64,000 bases of DNA from Membranipora membranacea. Lineage: Eukaryota > Bryozoa > Gymnolaemata > Cheilostomatida > Membraniporidae. The position numbers and the translations under genes were made by a program. The notes beneath the pieces were generated by a model. That model made no database searches and had not been told where the DNA came from. It saw only the letters and a program-made list of their open reading frames with translations. This document shows, in pieces, positions 9,455-21,619 of this stretch. Each line of letters starts with the position of its first letter. Within the stretch, counting starts at the first letter, position 1. Where the stretch lies: positions 9,830,062 to 9,894,061 of the forward strand of contig OU612074.1 of the NCBI GenBank assembly GCA_914767715.1, read 5' to 3'.

Positions 9455-12400
9455 CTAATGGTCAGGGTCTCTCTGTGAGTCGGCTGTGGGCTGTAGTGTA
9501 AGGAACCATACGGTGATGCCAATAATACTAATCATGAAGCAAATGAATAAAATTCTGTCGTACATGGCAGCGATACGTCTCCATTGGTCAGCGATGATCT
9601 CCTGCCTCTCCATGGCTTTCCTTCGTGTTCTCACTAGCCTCATTTCATCGAGAATGCACTTGAGGGTGTCCATAACTGCACTGTCGCCAGAACCGAGGCT
9701 TGATATACTTGGATTTCTGGGAATCTTTGTTGCTCCGTCAAGGTTGAGTGTTTCAATGTTGTTTTCGTCCACGATAGGTTGCTTATTAGGTGTAGTGAAG
9801 CTGTTTATCTTGACAAGGACTTTCTTTTCGAGACCGTTCATATGAACTCCATTTCCGTTGATGACATGGCCATTTGCTGGATAGCCAGCGGCCGATACTT
9901 TGGACTGTAAATATGAAATAAAATCATTCAGAATTGCAGATCGAATGCGGTATTACAATTCACAAGAACACTTATGATATTGAAATATCACAATATCCCC
10001 AAGTCCTACTTTAAAACGAAGTTTTTCTTTATTTTAGTCTGGAATCATGCTCTCATGTCATAAAAGGAGACAACTGCTTCTTCACATATTATTCTGAATA
10101 GCGCCAGGGAGGGTGGTATATCCTATTCTCTCTGATAGCGCTAACGCTAATGTTCCATATAATGTCCTATCTAGGTTTATTATTAAGTCACATTACTTGA
10201 CAGTAAAGAACATTTCAGCAGCTAAATGAAATATCCACATCAAAAAGATGGTGTGGAGGTGTAAGTTATAAAAATCTTCTTTTATGTTTAAATGCAGTCA
10301 AAAGAGTGAAATTGGCTCAAAATCTAACTGGGTTGTGATTTAATTGATTGAAAGCAAAGAATTATATTCCAAACATTGAATAAAGCCTTACCTCAGATAT
10401 AGCATCATCGAAGTTTGCTCCGAAGTTTTCATTACCAGACATATCATCATCTGCATCATCAACATCCACCTCCTCGGGTTTATAGTTAATGTGATACATG
10501 AAGAACGGATACTTGAGATAGTGCATGCAGAGGAAGAGTCGTCTGCTCGGAGGTTTGTTCTTATGTATCGAGTCATCGTGAGCCCGCTTTATGATGACTA
10601 TGACCACTACTGCTGCCGCTTGTATGATCAGCAGGATAGTGAGGCATTGACCTAAAAGAAATATAATAAGACTTGTGCAATGTGACCCAGCAACTAGGGT
10701 TGATTATGTTTGCACTGAAACATGAATAAGTCACAGGTTCATCTAGACTAAGACTACTTATACAGAGTTGTTTGATGAGGGCAATGAAGACATTCTGAAT
10801 GAGAAAGTGATAAATAGCACTCAGATTGATAAAATCAATTGATTTAATCTGCAGAGTATGTAAGTCACCATACCGGTTTTCACATTTTCTGAATTGATTA
10901 TTTTTTAGGTCTTCAGTTTCAAGCCTCCCTATAATTATTGTAGTTTAATAAATCTCTTTTCTAGCTCTACTGAAGAAGTTGCAAATGAAATTTAGTTTGT
11001 TCTGATAGTTTTTTCACTTTAAGTAGCTGAAAATGGATAGAAGCGTTTTACCATTGCTTCCACCCTGTTTCCCTATTTCTTTGGCTCAATTTGGAAATTG
11101 TCCTTCCTGGATGATATTTGTCTGCCATTTAGTAAATGTATCACCATAATAATAATGGAAATAATGACTATTTCTTCACTTACCAAGGAATGGAGGGTTG
11201 TAGGCGTCCGGTGGCATAAGATCAGAGATTAGCAGCAGGAACACAGTCTGAGAGAGCAACCCTGTCACAGCTAAATCAACCTTAGCATCAGATCCTGGTG
11301 GCAAGTAGAACGCAAATAGGGAGGAGGCTATGATAACCACAGATGGAATGTAGAGATATGTCACGTAGAACCCTGGCCGCCTCTGTATCGTCAGTGTAAA
11401 GTCCAGCACTACAAGAAAACAGAATATTCAATCACTCACCACATTTGGAAGTCTTGACTGCCAGGACTGAGTCTGTAGGGTTGCATAGCAGCAGTCAGTT
11501 CTACCACCTCTTCTCAATTGAGATTTTTAAAGAAGCGTTTTATCAAATAGCTAGCAATACGTAAATAAATCATTATTCTTTTTTAACATTGGAAGTTGTG
11601 TGTCCATATGCAAAACAAATTGTTATTTTAGTAAAATTCAAGTTTGTTTGTTATAATAATATTTTTATTACTGTCAGGTATTCGGCAACTCTAGCACATA
11701 AGGGTCTCCTAAATGTTGGTGATTATGGACCAGGAGAGTTAAATTCCTCTTGTATCAATTGATAGAGCATTCAAAACTATTCTTCATGCACATAGCATTA
11801 CATTGCCAGACCAATTCACTCATTTGCTCACAAAGAGACATCATTGGCAGTGAGTGCATATGAACTCATAACTGCGCACCTAAGATCTGTCATGGATAAG
11901 AAGATGACAACCTATTATGTTTGCTGTCTGTTGGTCATAAGAACGTAAATAAGATAACAAAGTCACTGCGCTGACACACAGAGAATCAATAATCGTATCT
12001 AAGTTTGTAACACAGTGTAAGGTTATAGCCTTACACTTCATGATTTATTAACTCAAGATAAATGTCATTAGAAATATCAATTTCAAACTCTTTTCAATAG
12101 AAGAGGAAGAAGAAATTGAAAGCCGTTAGATGAGAAATACAATTTCCTAGATTTGATAAACGAAAATAAATGAAGGAATATTGAGTCCAAGCTCTCTCAA
12201 TTTATGAGGTGTATTTCTGCGAGGAAATTGTGTACCCGTTGCTGGGAAATTTGGTTTGCAAGATTTAGCTGAATTGATCTTTTCCGAGGGATTTCGTTAG
12301 ACTAGATGCATCCATATTTTTCTAAAGCTATCACATTGTGTTATAAGTTAACTAATTTAACTGTAGCAAATATGATTTGTTAGACTTCTCAACTTAAAAC

Positions 12401-15400
12401 AAGTGTCACACGGAATATTGAGGCAAAGCTAATTCAACTTATGAGCATTATTTCAGTAAGGAAATTGAATACCCGTTTGCTGGAAACGGCTAGATTTACT
12501 GTCTTGATCTTTTCTTTTTTCATTTTTTTTAAATTCTTTTAATGGCCTCATAATCATTTTTAGGGATGTCGTAAGACTCAACGCATCAATCAACATGTTT
12601 TTTTATCCTAAACTTCGAAAAAATCATACTGTTGTTTTAAACCACTCAAAATTTTCCACAAATGATTATTAAATGTTTAAAATTAATTAAATTATTTAAA
12701 ATTTCAATCATTGGTGATTCCTATTGCAGACAAGGTTTCTTAGCAGCAGACGTAGATGCTCAATTCTCAAATTGCTAACAACTTTCCACTTTCCAATTGA
12801 TCCAATCAACTCATTACAAGACTATTATTAATATGAATCTTAATAAGATCATTATTATTGTTAGTTTTAATAACTATATGATTATTATAGTCCTACATTC
12901 TTGTGGAGGTAACCATTGCTGTTGAACCTTTTAGGATAATATTCTCTGCCGCAATAAAAGTTAGGAAATTGAAAAACTCAAAAATGGAACTGATAAAAGT
13001 ATAGTGACCTGGATAAGGTTCCGGGCAGCAGTTATAGATGGTAACGATTCGTGTTACTGTGAAGTTCTGTATCTCCCACTCCACGTTATCTTTGAATGAA
13101 TCTGTATCACCTAAACAGATAACATGGAAACTGAATTAGTCAGGAACCTAATTTGGCATAGCGATTAATTTATGCAAAATCAATCCCGTTAGCTGGAAAC
13201 GAAATAGAAAAATAGGATCAAAACCTAAAGCTGATCGCCAATGACTCCAGACAAGAGACAGACAGACTGAGACCCATCGAGAAAACAGTCTATGCTGAGG
13301 CTCCACCCGCATTGTTTAAAGAGTGAAGTTAGGAACTCCTCTGTTAAAATGCGGAAGGTTAGAGTTGGTTAGCAGAAACCAAAGTTGTCCTCTCCCGTGG
13401 CATGCATTATTTTAGGCGTTTTTCAAGCCACCTTGAAAGAAACTAAAATTAGACACCAAGGACCACAAGCCTGTTCCCTAACTTTTCTTTTGTAGACAAA
13501 ACAAGCTGTACACATGATTCCAATTTGAACAGAGAGTTCACAGATTGAAGGTATCCACAAATCATCGCATTACACTGAAAGCCCAAAGCACCGATTCATT
13601 CAACGAAAGCAGCTCTGCTTCAAAACGCATAGATACATTCTACCTTCTAACCAAATGGATTCGGAATTTAGATTATTTGGTATTACACATATATTGGTAA
13701 GAAACATTTTTATGTTAAGAGCATTATTAGTTGGAATGTGCTTTATCGGTAATCTAAGGTAAAAAATAGTTTAGGGGCTCTAGACTGCAGTGGTTTTTTC
13801 TTGGTCAACTAATACACCACATTCAGTTAAGAACCCCTAAACTGAACTTGATTGGAGCGCTGAAGGTAAGGTCACAGTTACAATAATATGTCGCTTTGCA
13901 CCCAGAAACACCAACATTGATAGCATACCATTCGTCATTTGAAGTATTTGGGTAGGTGATAGGGATTCCAGATCTGGGAAAACACAATAGAGAGTGAGGT
14001 CATCATTCCGGATAGGTGAGGACAAGTCAGGGGTTGGGATATAATTTGTTTGTGTAATACTCTCGGTGATCATTCCCCCAAAATGGCCAATTCCACTGCA
14101 GACCAAAAAAATGTTGAACAAGCTCTGAAATTCATATCTACTGCCTTAATTGTCAAAACCAAAACAACCTATGTTTAGGACAGTATTATATTTGGGAGAT
14201 GAAATACCAGAAGGATCGTCTTTACACAAGGGTCACGTATTATTGATTCAAGTCGCTTTACCAAAATAAAACAATTTCAAATAATCATAGCATGGCATAT
14301 TGGCTTAGTTAGAGTAAAGCTGAAAAGTGCTTATTATGTTGCTGGATCCTCCAAATAGTATGAAACTTCAACCTAGAGAGAATTGACCAGCCATAATCTT
14401 CTGCGTCTGATTAAGCAAACTAAAACAATCAATTAGATAATATTATTATTGCCACAAGGAGGTCGCTGTGTTAAACATAAAGGCAATACGGTTATTGAGA
14501 ATCAAACAGGAGTTGCAATAAAAGACAAATAGGAGAATACCTTTAAAGTTTTTAGGTGAATAGATAGTCATCGGATTGGCAAGCATAACTAGATTTGGCT
14601 TCTTATTGAACCTTGGCAGAGGCAGGTCAAATCTTTATTAAATCAATGATATATTTCATCAAATGCTCTAGATGGAGCCAAATTTATATTTAATTTATTA
14701 ACAAAGTATTGACATTTTAAATATTTATCATATTAATGTTGAAAATCTGACTTGTGTAGGCCGCTTAGTCTCCCTTGAGAGACGATCCTATCACACAGTG
14801 ACAAGTTTCCAGCATGTGCTCAATGTGACAACCCTTCAGAATCCTGAACGTTGGTTAAAATCATTGGAAGGTGAAATAGACTTTAAGGGCCGTTGCTTGA
14901 TCACGTTGCTTTGCCAGGTGGTGAGTCAATTATCGTTGTCAGTAGTATGAGTAAAAGTTACACATTTTCTATGCCCCCAAAGTGTAAAGCATTCCTTCAG
15001 ATTCTCACGACACGGTTTATATGCAATAAAATGTTGCAACAAAACGAGTTGGTAATATTGAGGGAAAAAAAAACAAGTGTCCAGGTTTGACCAAATATTC
15101 CTATTGCAATCAGTACAGTAGAGATAGAACAAAATAGAGGGTGCATAATTTCAAGCTTACATAGAGCTTGGATTTACCCCGGGATTAGCTAAAGGTTCAT
15201 GAAAAGTACTTTAACGCTAAAACACTGCTCACTCGCTAAAAGGTGACTGCCAGATACCTGGGCAGAGTTTGAGCACTGAAAGTACATGAAGGGTAGTGTC
15301 AGTATGTCTATTTTGACTTCTCGCATCATAAAAGAAACACAATGTACTTTAGAACACCTGTTACAGGATGTCATTTTCACTAATTGACTGGAAAGCAGGT

Positions 15401-18400
15401 GCTCTCAAGAGGGCTGATATCTGAATTATTTATGTGCTCTGAATGCTTTTTTAAAGTTATCCCCCTATGGATTTGCAGATAAGGTCATTAGCTAGGCTGT
15501 TATATAAACATATAAACGTATGAATATCACTTATCAACTGTTACCCATCATATCCATTTCCCTTTAACCTTCAATTTGAATGCCACTCAGTACTATTGTG
15601 ACGTCGCTACTTTTTAAAACAATTTAAAACTTTAAACAGCGAATTAAATTTGAGTTTAGTTTATGTAAACAACTGGAAATACAAAGTTGGATGGGTGCTG
15701 AGAGCACGGCTTCCTTACAACAATGCAGTGCAAGATGTTTCACAAAAGTTTGGTGCAAACTTACAATAATTACCATATAGTACATTATTGATTTCAAGTA
15801 AATATTTAGAAAATTTTACTACAGAACTACTTTTTGTAACCATCCTCATCAATGTCAACGCTAACATTGCTGAAGGTTTAGTTCAAGTGCTCAAACTGTG
15901 TCGGGATAGCTGGTAGTGGCATTTAATTATCAACCACCGTTGGGAAAGTGGTTAATAATGAAATGCTACTACCAGCTATCCCCACACAGTTTGAGCACTT
16001 GAACTAAACCTTCAGCAATGTTAGCATTAACATTGATGACGTGCCTACTCAAACATTTTAAACCACATATGAGTAAGCTTGCGACTCTGTGAGGTTAAGA
16101 AAAACAACCTGTGACTCAGGAAAATAGGTCGGGTTGAAGAGCGGGCGATCACGAAGCCAGGAACCCTATTGACTCACCGTGACTATTTTTGTTCCAGATG
16201 TCGACGGCTTCACCGTTATAAAGCCAGCTGCCGACGGTCAGCGTACAGAACTGTGTGTCATAGGGGAAGAATCGTACATTGAAGTGACAGACACTCTGTA
16301 TTACCAGGGGCGACAACCACATAACGTTACCATCATGATCGACTGATATGTAGAAATCCTGCATCTCGTTAGCATGCACTGCTGGCTGTAATCTGTAAAA
16401 TACATCAAATTTCATAATATAGGATAATATAATAAACAATTTTTTTTAAATATAATATTATAATTAAAAATAGAATATAATAATGAAGTGATTTAGTCCA
16501 CACTTAGTGAATTTGAATGACCAATAAGTCCAAAAATCAAACATTTTGGAAAAAAAAAGGAGTGTCCACTCTCATTTTTCCAGGACTTGAACAAAGTGTG
16601 TAAAATCTTTCATGCACTTGTGATTAGGACACTGAACAGGACACCGCTCTGCATAATAAGTTACAAATCACATGCAGTTTGTGGTAGCTGTATGATTTGG
16701 AAGTCTCTATCAAATCTATTTAGCATTTCTTTGAGTAGATTATTCCAGAACCTAGGAACATTCGAGTGAGCAATAACATTAGTTTTATATCAATTTAGTT
16801 TCAAAATGTTGAAAACTCAAATGTTTGTCTTGGTTACCTTATTGAAATTAAATGATGATTTAATATAAATTTTGACCCCACTCCTCAATACAAAAATCCC
16901 GAAATTGATGTCAGAAAAGCGTGTATAAATTTGTTGTCCTAAACGTTTAAATTTATCCGCTTATTTTAAGCTTAATTAATTCAATAAATTTAATTATTAA
17001 TGGAGTTACTCTAGAATTCACCGGAATCTTAGTGAAGTTATATTATCAAACCTCAATCATCAATCAATAGTGTTGTGGTTACAGCTCGTCATGTCATGAC
17101 GAAAGGTGAACTGGTGAGTGAAAAGATTTAATTGACATTGAATAGTAAATTACATAATATAGCCGACGGATGACATAAAGAGTTGGGCAACATCGCTGGG
17201 ACATTACTTCTACTCAGAAGGAAAAAATTCAGACATCAGCATTCAAAATTCCATCCTATCTTATAACTGTTTTGATTTGTTACTGACTCTTTTCTTTTAA
17301 ACTCTAGCTTGATAGATCATTTTGCATTGGGAGAGGGGGGAGTCACATTAATGTCGAACGATACAAAAAACCATTTATAACACAAATGGATTCCGTTTCT
17401 TGACACTAAGCCAACTTTACTCAAGATGAACTTTGCGAGGACTCAGCCATTGGAACTTATGTAAAATATTTAATATGTGAACTGTAAAAATTACATCGGA
17501 ATAAAAATCTGAAACTTTGAATATGGAGAAGGTTTGAAGAAGTCAGATGGATGGGTCAACAAGTCCGGTGGGATTGCTCGGTCACTTTGTATAAATTAAT
17601 TCGATTCCCAGAGGGCGGATAAATTTAACCAGGGAATGCTTAAATGTCAATTAAGTTCACCTGTCCCTGCCTCTACATGTTACTGTCACCAGATTACGAC
17701 AAGTCGCTGTTGGTAAATAAAATGATGTCCCTCCACTTAGAGTAATCAACTGTTTGTTATGAAGTTTGAGCTTAATGTGCTGTATAGTCCCTGACCTAAC
17801 AGGATTAGCTGGTTTAGAAATTCGTCAGTGATAATTATAATTATCACAATGTATTATAATTAGGCCCGGGACCTATAGCGCAGGGGGTTGGGGAGAGAGG
17901 GGCCCAAACTAATACTTACGCGTCATATATACATATATCTGGCAGCCAGAGTTTTTTCGGGACAAACTTAAGGCTCTGAACACCTCCGTAATCGTCTGGA
18001 TTCCATTTCATAAACTCATCCTTCCAATACTGAAATTACAAAAAAAGAGGTAATAAGATAATATAATACACCAGTGACAAACTTGATATCCTTCACTTGT
18101 ATACTTTTTACCTGCTAGTCTTAGCCTTGTTACACAGTTACTTATTAGTGGCCGTGTATCAACTCCAATTTAGACTACCTGTATGTATTGTTCAAATATT
18201 TAATTTAATTTAAATAAAACTAGAATCATAGCAACCAATAATAAGAGTAAATTTGGCAGTAAGGTTTTTATTTGGGAATAAGTTAGTCCATAGAGACCAT
18301 AGATTCTTTGTTGGGCTTTCAATATTAATTCATTCTATGTTATGACTAACAACCTATGGTCCTAGATGATGACTAAGTAAACTAAAAATCAATCACCAGC

Positions 18401-21400
18401 AAACCATTGCCTCCCTGGCTCCCATACACATCAGTCTGCCAAGTGTAATTTTTATTTTGATTAAACTCTTAAAATAATTAGATTTGCTAAACACGACTGC
18501 TGTGCATAGCTAACTATGAAACTGTGCATGATCAGATCAATGCACTTGCAAGAGTGGTGAAGACACAGAAATACTGTGTAACTACAGCAATATTTCAAAA
18601 CAAGTCTGAGTTTAAAATTAAATGAAATTTAAATAATTGAATATACTCATCCTTCCATAAATCAGTGTCGCCTTGTGCCATTGAGCGGCCACTTTGATGT
18701 CACCAATTTATTAATATTTCATTCCCTAAGGAGGGTTTCAATTAAAGAAACATTACGTAAAAGTGGGTGAAGCCAATGATTTATATAGCGGAATAAGAGC
18801 CGACTGATTGATCTGGGTTTTGGAATAACTCAGCTATTTTTCCTTAGATGGTTTCTGCATGGCGGTGACAAAAAATGCTTTATCATCAAATCCAAACAAC
18901 ATTATCTTCAAAAATCTAAATAAAAATGCTTCAATCTCAAGGGTAATAAAATTTGACAAATGGTATTCAAAGTTTTTTTGTGGATAAACAAAAACAATTC
19001 CCATGGATCAACCCACAACATTCTAAAAGTCAACACTGTGTCTATTTAACTAAATTTACATTTTTCTTGCAACCAAGGAATCCTTCGAGATTTTCTGGTT
19101 ATTGATATGGGGGAGGGTCTCTCAGTCCATATGACTGTTGTTATTAAAGCTCAATTGATTTTAATTCTAATATAATTTTGCGCTATTGGATCAAAATATT
19201 GCCGTTCCTTCAAAAGTCTATTAATCTAGCAAATATGAGTAATTGGACTGCTCTATTAATTTTGAAACCATATATCATGCCTTTCAGGTTTTAAACCAAT
19301 TAAAATGTTTTTTCTGAAAAGGTTTATTAATAACATTAAGTTATAAAATTGTTGTTTGGATATTGTAAACGTGTTGCTCATATTTTCAATGGTTCACATT
19401 TGGCCTTGCCATGTCCACAGCAGTAAAACATAGACGGGTAAAGTATTGCAGGAGGAAAGGTTAAGTCTTTTCATTCATACAAACTCCCCCATTAGCCAGT
19501 GAAACTTGGTGCTAGCTAACATTAAGTCACTTCCAAACAAGCTGAATGCAACTCTAAGCTTATTTTTGCACCGCTAGGGCTAGTGGGAAGTTCTACTAGC
19601 TATAATGTTCTGAGTGCTAAACATTTCTGATGTGATGACTTCGGTTGCCAATAAAAAAATAAAATATGTATATATATATGGACAAAGCAAGTTATGAAGA
19701 GAGGAAATTCCAACCCACTATCTTGGAGGAGTAAATATGAACATGGGTGTGGTGTAGCTAGTAAGCGGTTAGCTAGCAAAAATTATAGCTAGTTAGGGTG
19801 GTAAATGGCTTAAGTAACAGCATGGGCAAATTAACAAACTTTTCATCCTGCAAATAAATTACCCATTCAGGGTATGCATGTACTATGAGAGCATTGATAG
19901 TATAGCTGTGTCCTAAGTGATGACTTAATTGAACATCTTCTAAGGAGCCCTAACTTTCCCTTCATTTTAAAATTTATCAATTTTGTATTTATGTAAGTGC
20001 AGGCTCGTGTAGATCTAGGGCATAAAACACTATACCTGCAATATCCATGACAGAATCAGCTCGTTTGGGACTTCCATTTTCTATTGGAATAGATTTGAGG
20101 CAGGCTCAAGACCTCACAGGAGGAGGTAACAGTGCCCAAGGGGGGTACTCATGGATTCCCCCCCTCTACCATTTTTCTATTCTACGCCCCTGGCGATGTG
20201 GAATTTATCGACAGAATGGACCACTTACCAATCTCATCCATACCGTTGCTCTCATTAGTTGCTGCTTTTCATCCTAAAATAGACAAAAGAGTAGAATTAA
20301 GTCATCAGTTATATAAGAGTATAAGGGCATCAATTAGTGGCGATGAGAAAATGGGCAACCTATTGATTTTGGAATGACTTTTCTTTGTTAGTTAGAGAAA
20401 GAGAGAGAGACCAAATTATAAACTGGCCATCTCTCAAATACTTTACTTTATTGATCACAGCGTATCAAATTTTAATGGGATAACAATGGAATGGGCCCTA
20501 AAGGTTATATCTATGGGACCCGGTTTGCTAGCCAACAGCAGCATGATAGTTAATTTCATTTCAACAGTATGTCCCCTTTTTCTCTTGTCAAATACTTGAA
20601 ATATTCATATCAGGCACAAAATGTAAATATAACTTTCTTGCCAATCCCCAAGTCCACGCCTGCCCAGGGTAGATAAAACAACCAAACTGTATAAAATGGC
20701 AGTCTGTTGACATAACTGGCAGTCCGCAATACATAACCGAGGGAGACAATCAAGCCCAAAGAATATTGCTCTATATTTGATCACACGGCTATTAGATAAC
20801 CCTAAGTGTCACTGAACACATTGCTATCAGGAGGATTGGAGCATTAGGTGCATTTGAGATCTCACTTTGATTAAGAAAACTGCGGGACCTAAGAAAAAGA
20901 AGTAAATCGTTTTCTAAAAGTGACTGTTATAAATTATATTAATTAAATTATTGTTAAAATTCGTTCATCTGAAAACAGTTTGATCTCATAAAAGAATTTT
21001 GTTATATATGGACAAGATTTGATAAATTCTCAGAACAAGTTATCTTACCACATCGATGATTTGTTGCAGTGCTAGATCCATGACTACCCTAGTCGCCTCT
21101 GATGCGTTGTATGTTGGCCGTACTGACGCATCGTAATGTTCTAATAATGCTTCTTTCAACAAAGACTCCGCCGGCAAATCACCGGGTGACAGCAGTGCAT
21201 CAGCTGTTAACAAATCAAAAATATTGTACCAAAATAGTCGGGAGAAAGTATGAAAAAAATAGGACTGTGCTCTGACATGTTCTCTTTATAGTTTTAAACC
21301 TGCCATATTATCACATGCATTAAAAACCATCTATATCGATGATCAAAAGGATAATAACACAAAAGAAAACTAATATTTAGAAAAAAAAAGCAAAGTGTGT

Positions 21401-21619
21401 CCTGGTCATTGATAATTCTTTCTGGTTTGCTGGCTGACAACAAGAAAGAAAACGCTTAGCAGAATGAATTACATGGAATATGAAGCTTGCTAGACCTTCA
21501 TTCTGAAGCCAACAGGACAACTTACCAACATTGCTGTTCAAGAGAAAGATAGAGAGAGTTTGTAAAAATAGCACCACCGCTGAGTATATTCCAGTTTGCT
21601 CACTGAGGCTAGGAAACAT
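9455..21619 (-). CDS. Nicotinic acetylcholine receptor alpha-type subunit (551 aa)
   Basis: Nine exons, all with consistent phases: 21526-21619, 21049-21203, 20229-20273, 17920-18029, 16178-16392, 13009-13110, 11184-11408, 10392-10651 and 9455-9904. Order of features: signal peptide (1-31); ligand domain with WNPDDYGG (loop D/A side) and WLPDICIYDA; Cys-loop C170-C184; loop B GSW (W191); vicinal C234-C235 in YNCCPEPYP, the hallmark of alpha subunits; M1 ~254-275; M2 ~284-303; M3 ~317-337; a long cytoplasmic loop with an acidic run (VDVDDADDD); an amphipathic helix before M4 (~520-539); and a short tail. The 45-bp exon 3 is a conserved feature of this family. Pore-lining residues are unusual: Ala282 at -1' where cation channels carry Glu, Asp285 at 2', Asp303 at 20'. 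The protein should form pentameric acetylcholine-gated channels at the cell surface. The exact subtype cannot be assigned. Confidence 0.93.
12176..12595. repeat. Diverged two-copy tandem duplication in receptor intron
   Basis: Segments starting GGAATATTGAG at 12176 and 12412 share an ordered series of blocks (AAGCT, AAATTG, ACCCGTT, GCTGG, TTGATCTTTTC, GCATC), giving a period of about 236 bases. A fainter third trace lies around 13140-13200. Lies in the intron between exons 6 and 7. Confidence 0.5.
15847..16038. mobile_element. Fold-back (inverted-repeat) element, family 1
   Basis: A nearly perfect palindrome of about 192 bases centred near 15943: the left arm CATCAATGTCAACGCTAACA is mirrored by TGTTAGCATTAACATTGATG at the right end, and the arms keep pairing through GAAGGTTTAGTTCAAGTGCT and its partner. 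No coding capacity. The same arm motifs recur at 32206-32324. Sits about 140 bases from receptor exon 5. Confidence 0.8.
19997..20193. mobile_element. Short TIR element (MITE-like), copy 2
   Basis: Starts GTGCAGGCTCG and ends CTACGCCCCTGG, with the internal block AACACTAT...CCATGACAGAATCAGCTC shared with the copy at 4645-4873. It ends 35 bases before the 45-bp receptor exon 3, within the intron. Confidence 0.55.

Noticed and set aside
9486-9845. Plus-strand 119-codon open frame
   Set aside because: It is the complement of the last receptor exon, whose minus-strand reading shows M4 and the preceding helix.
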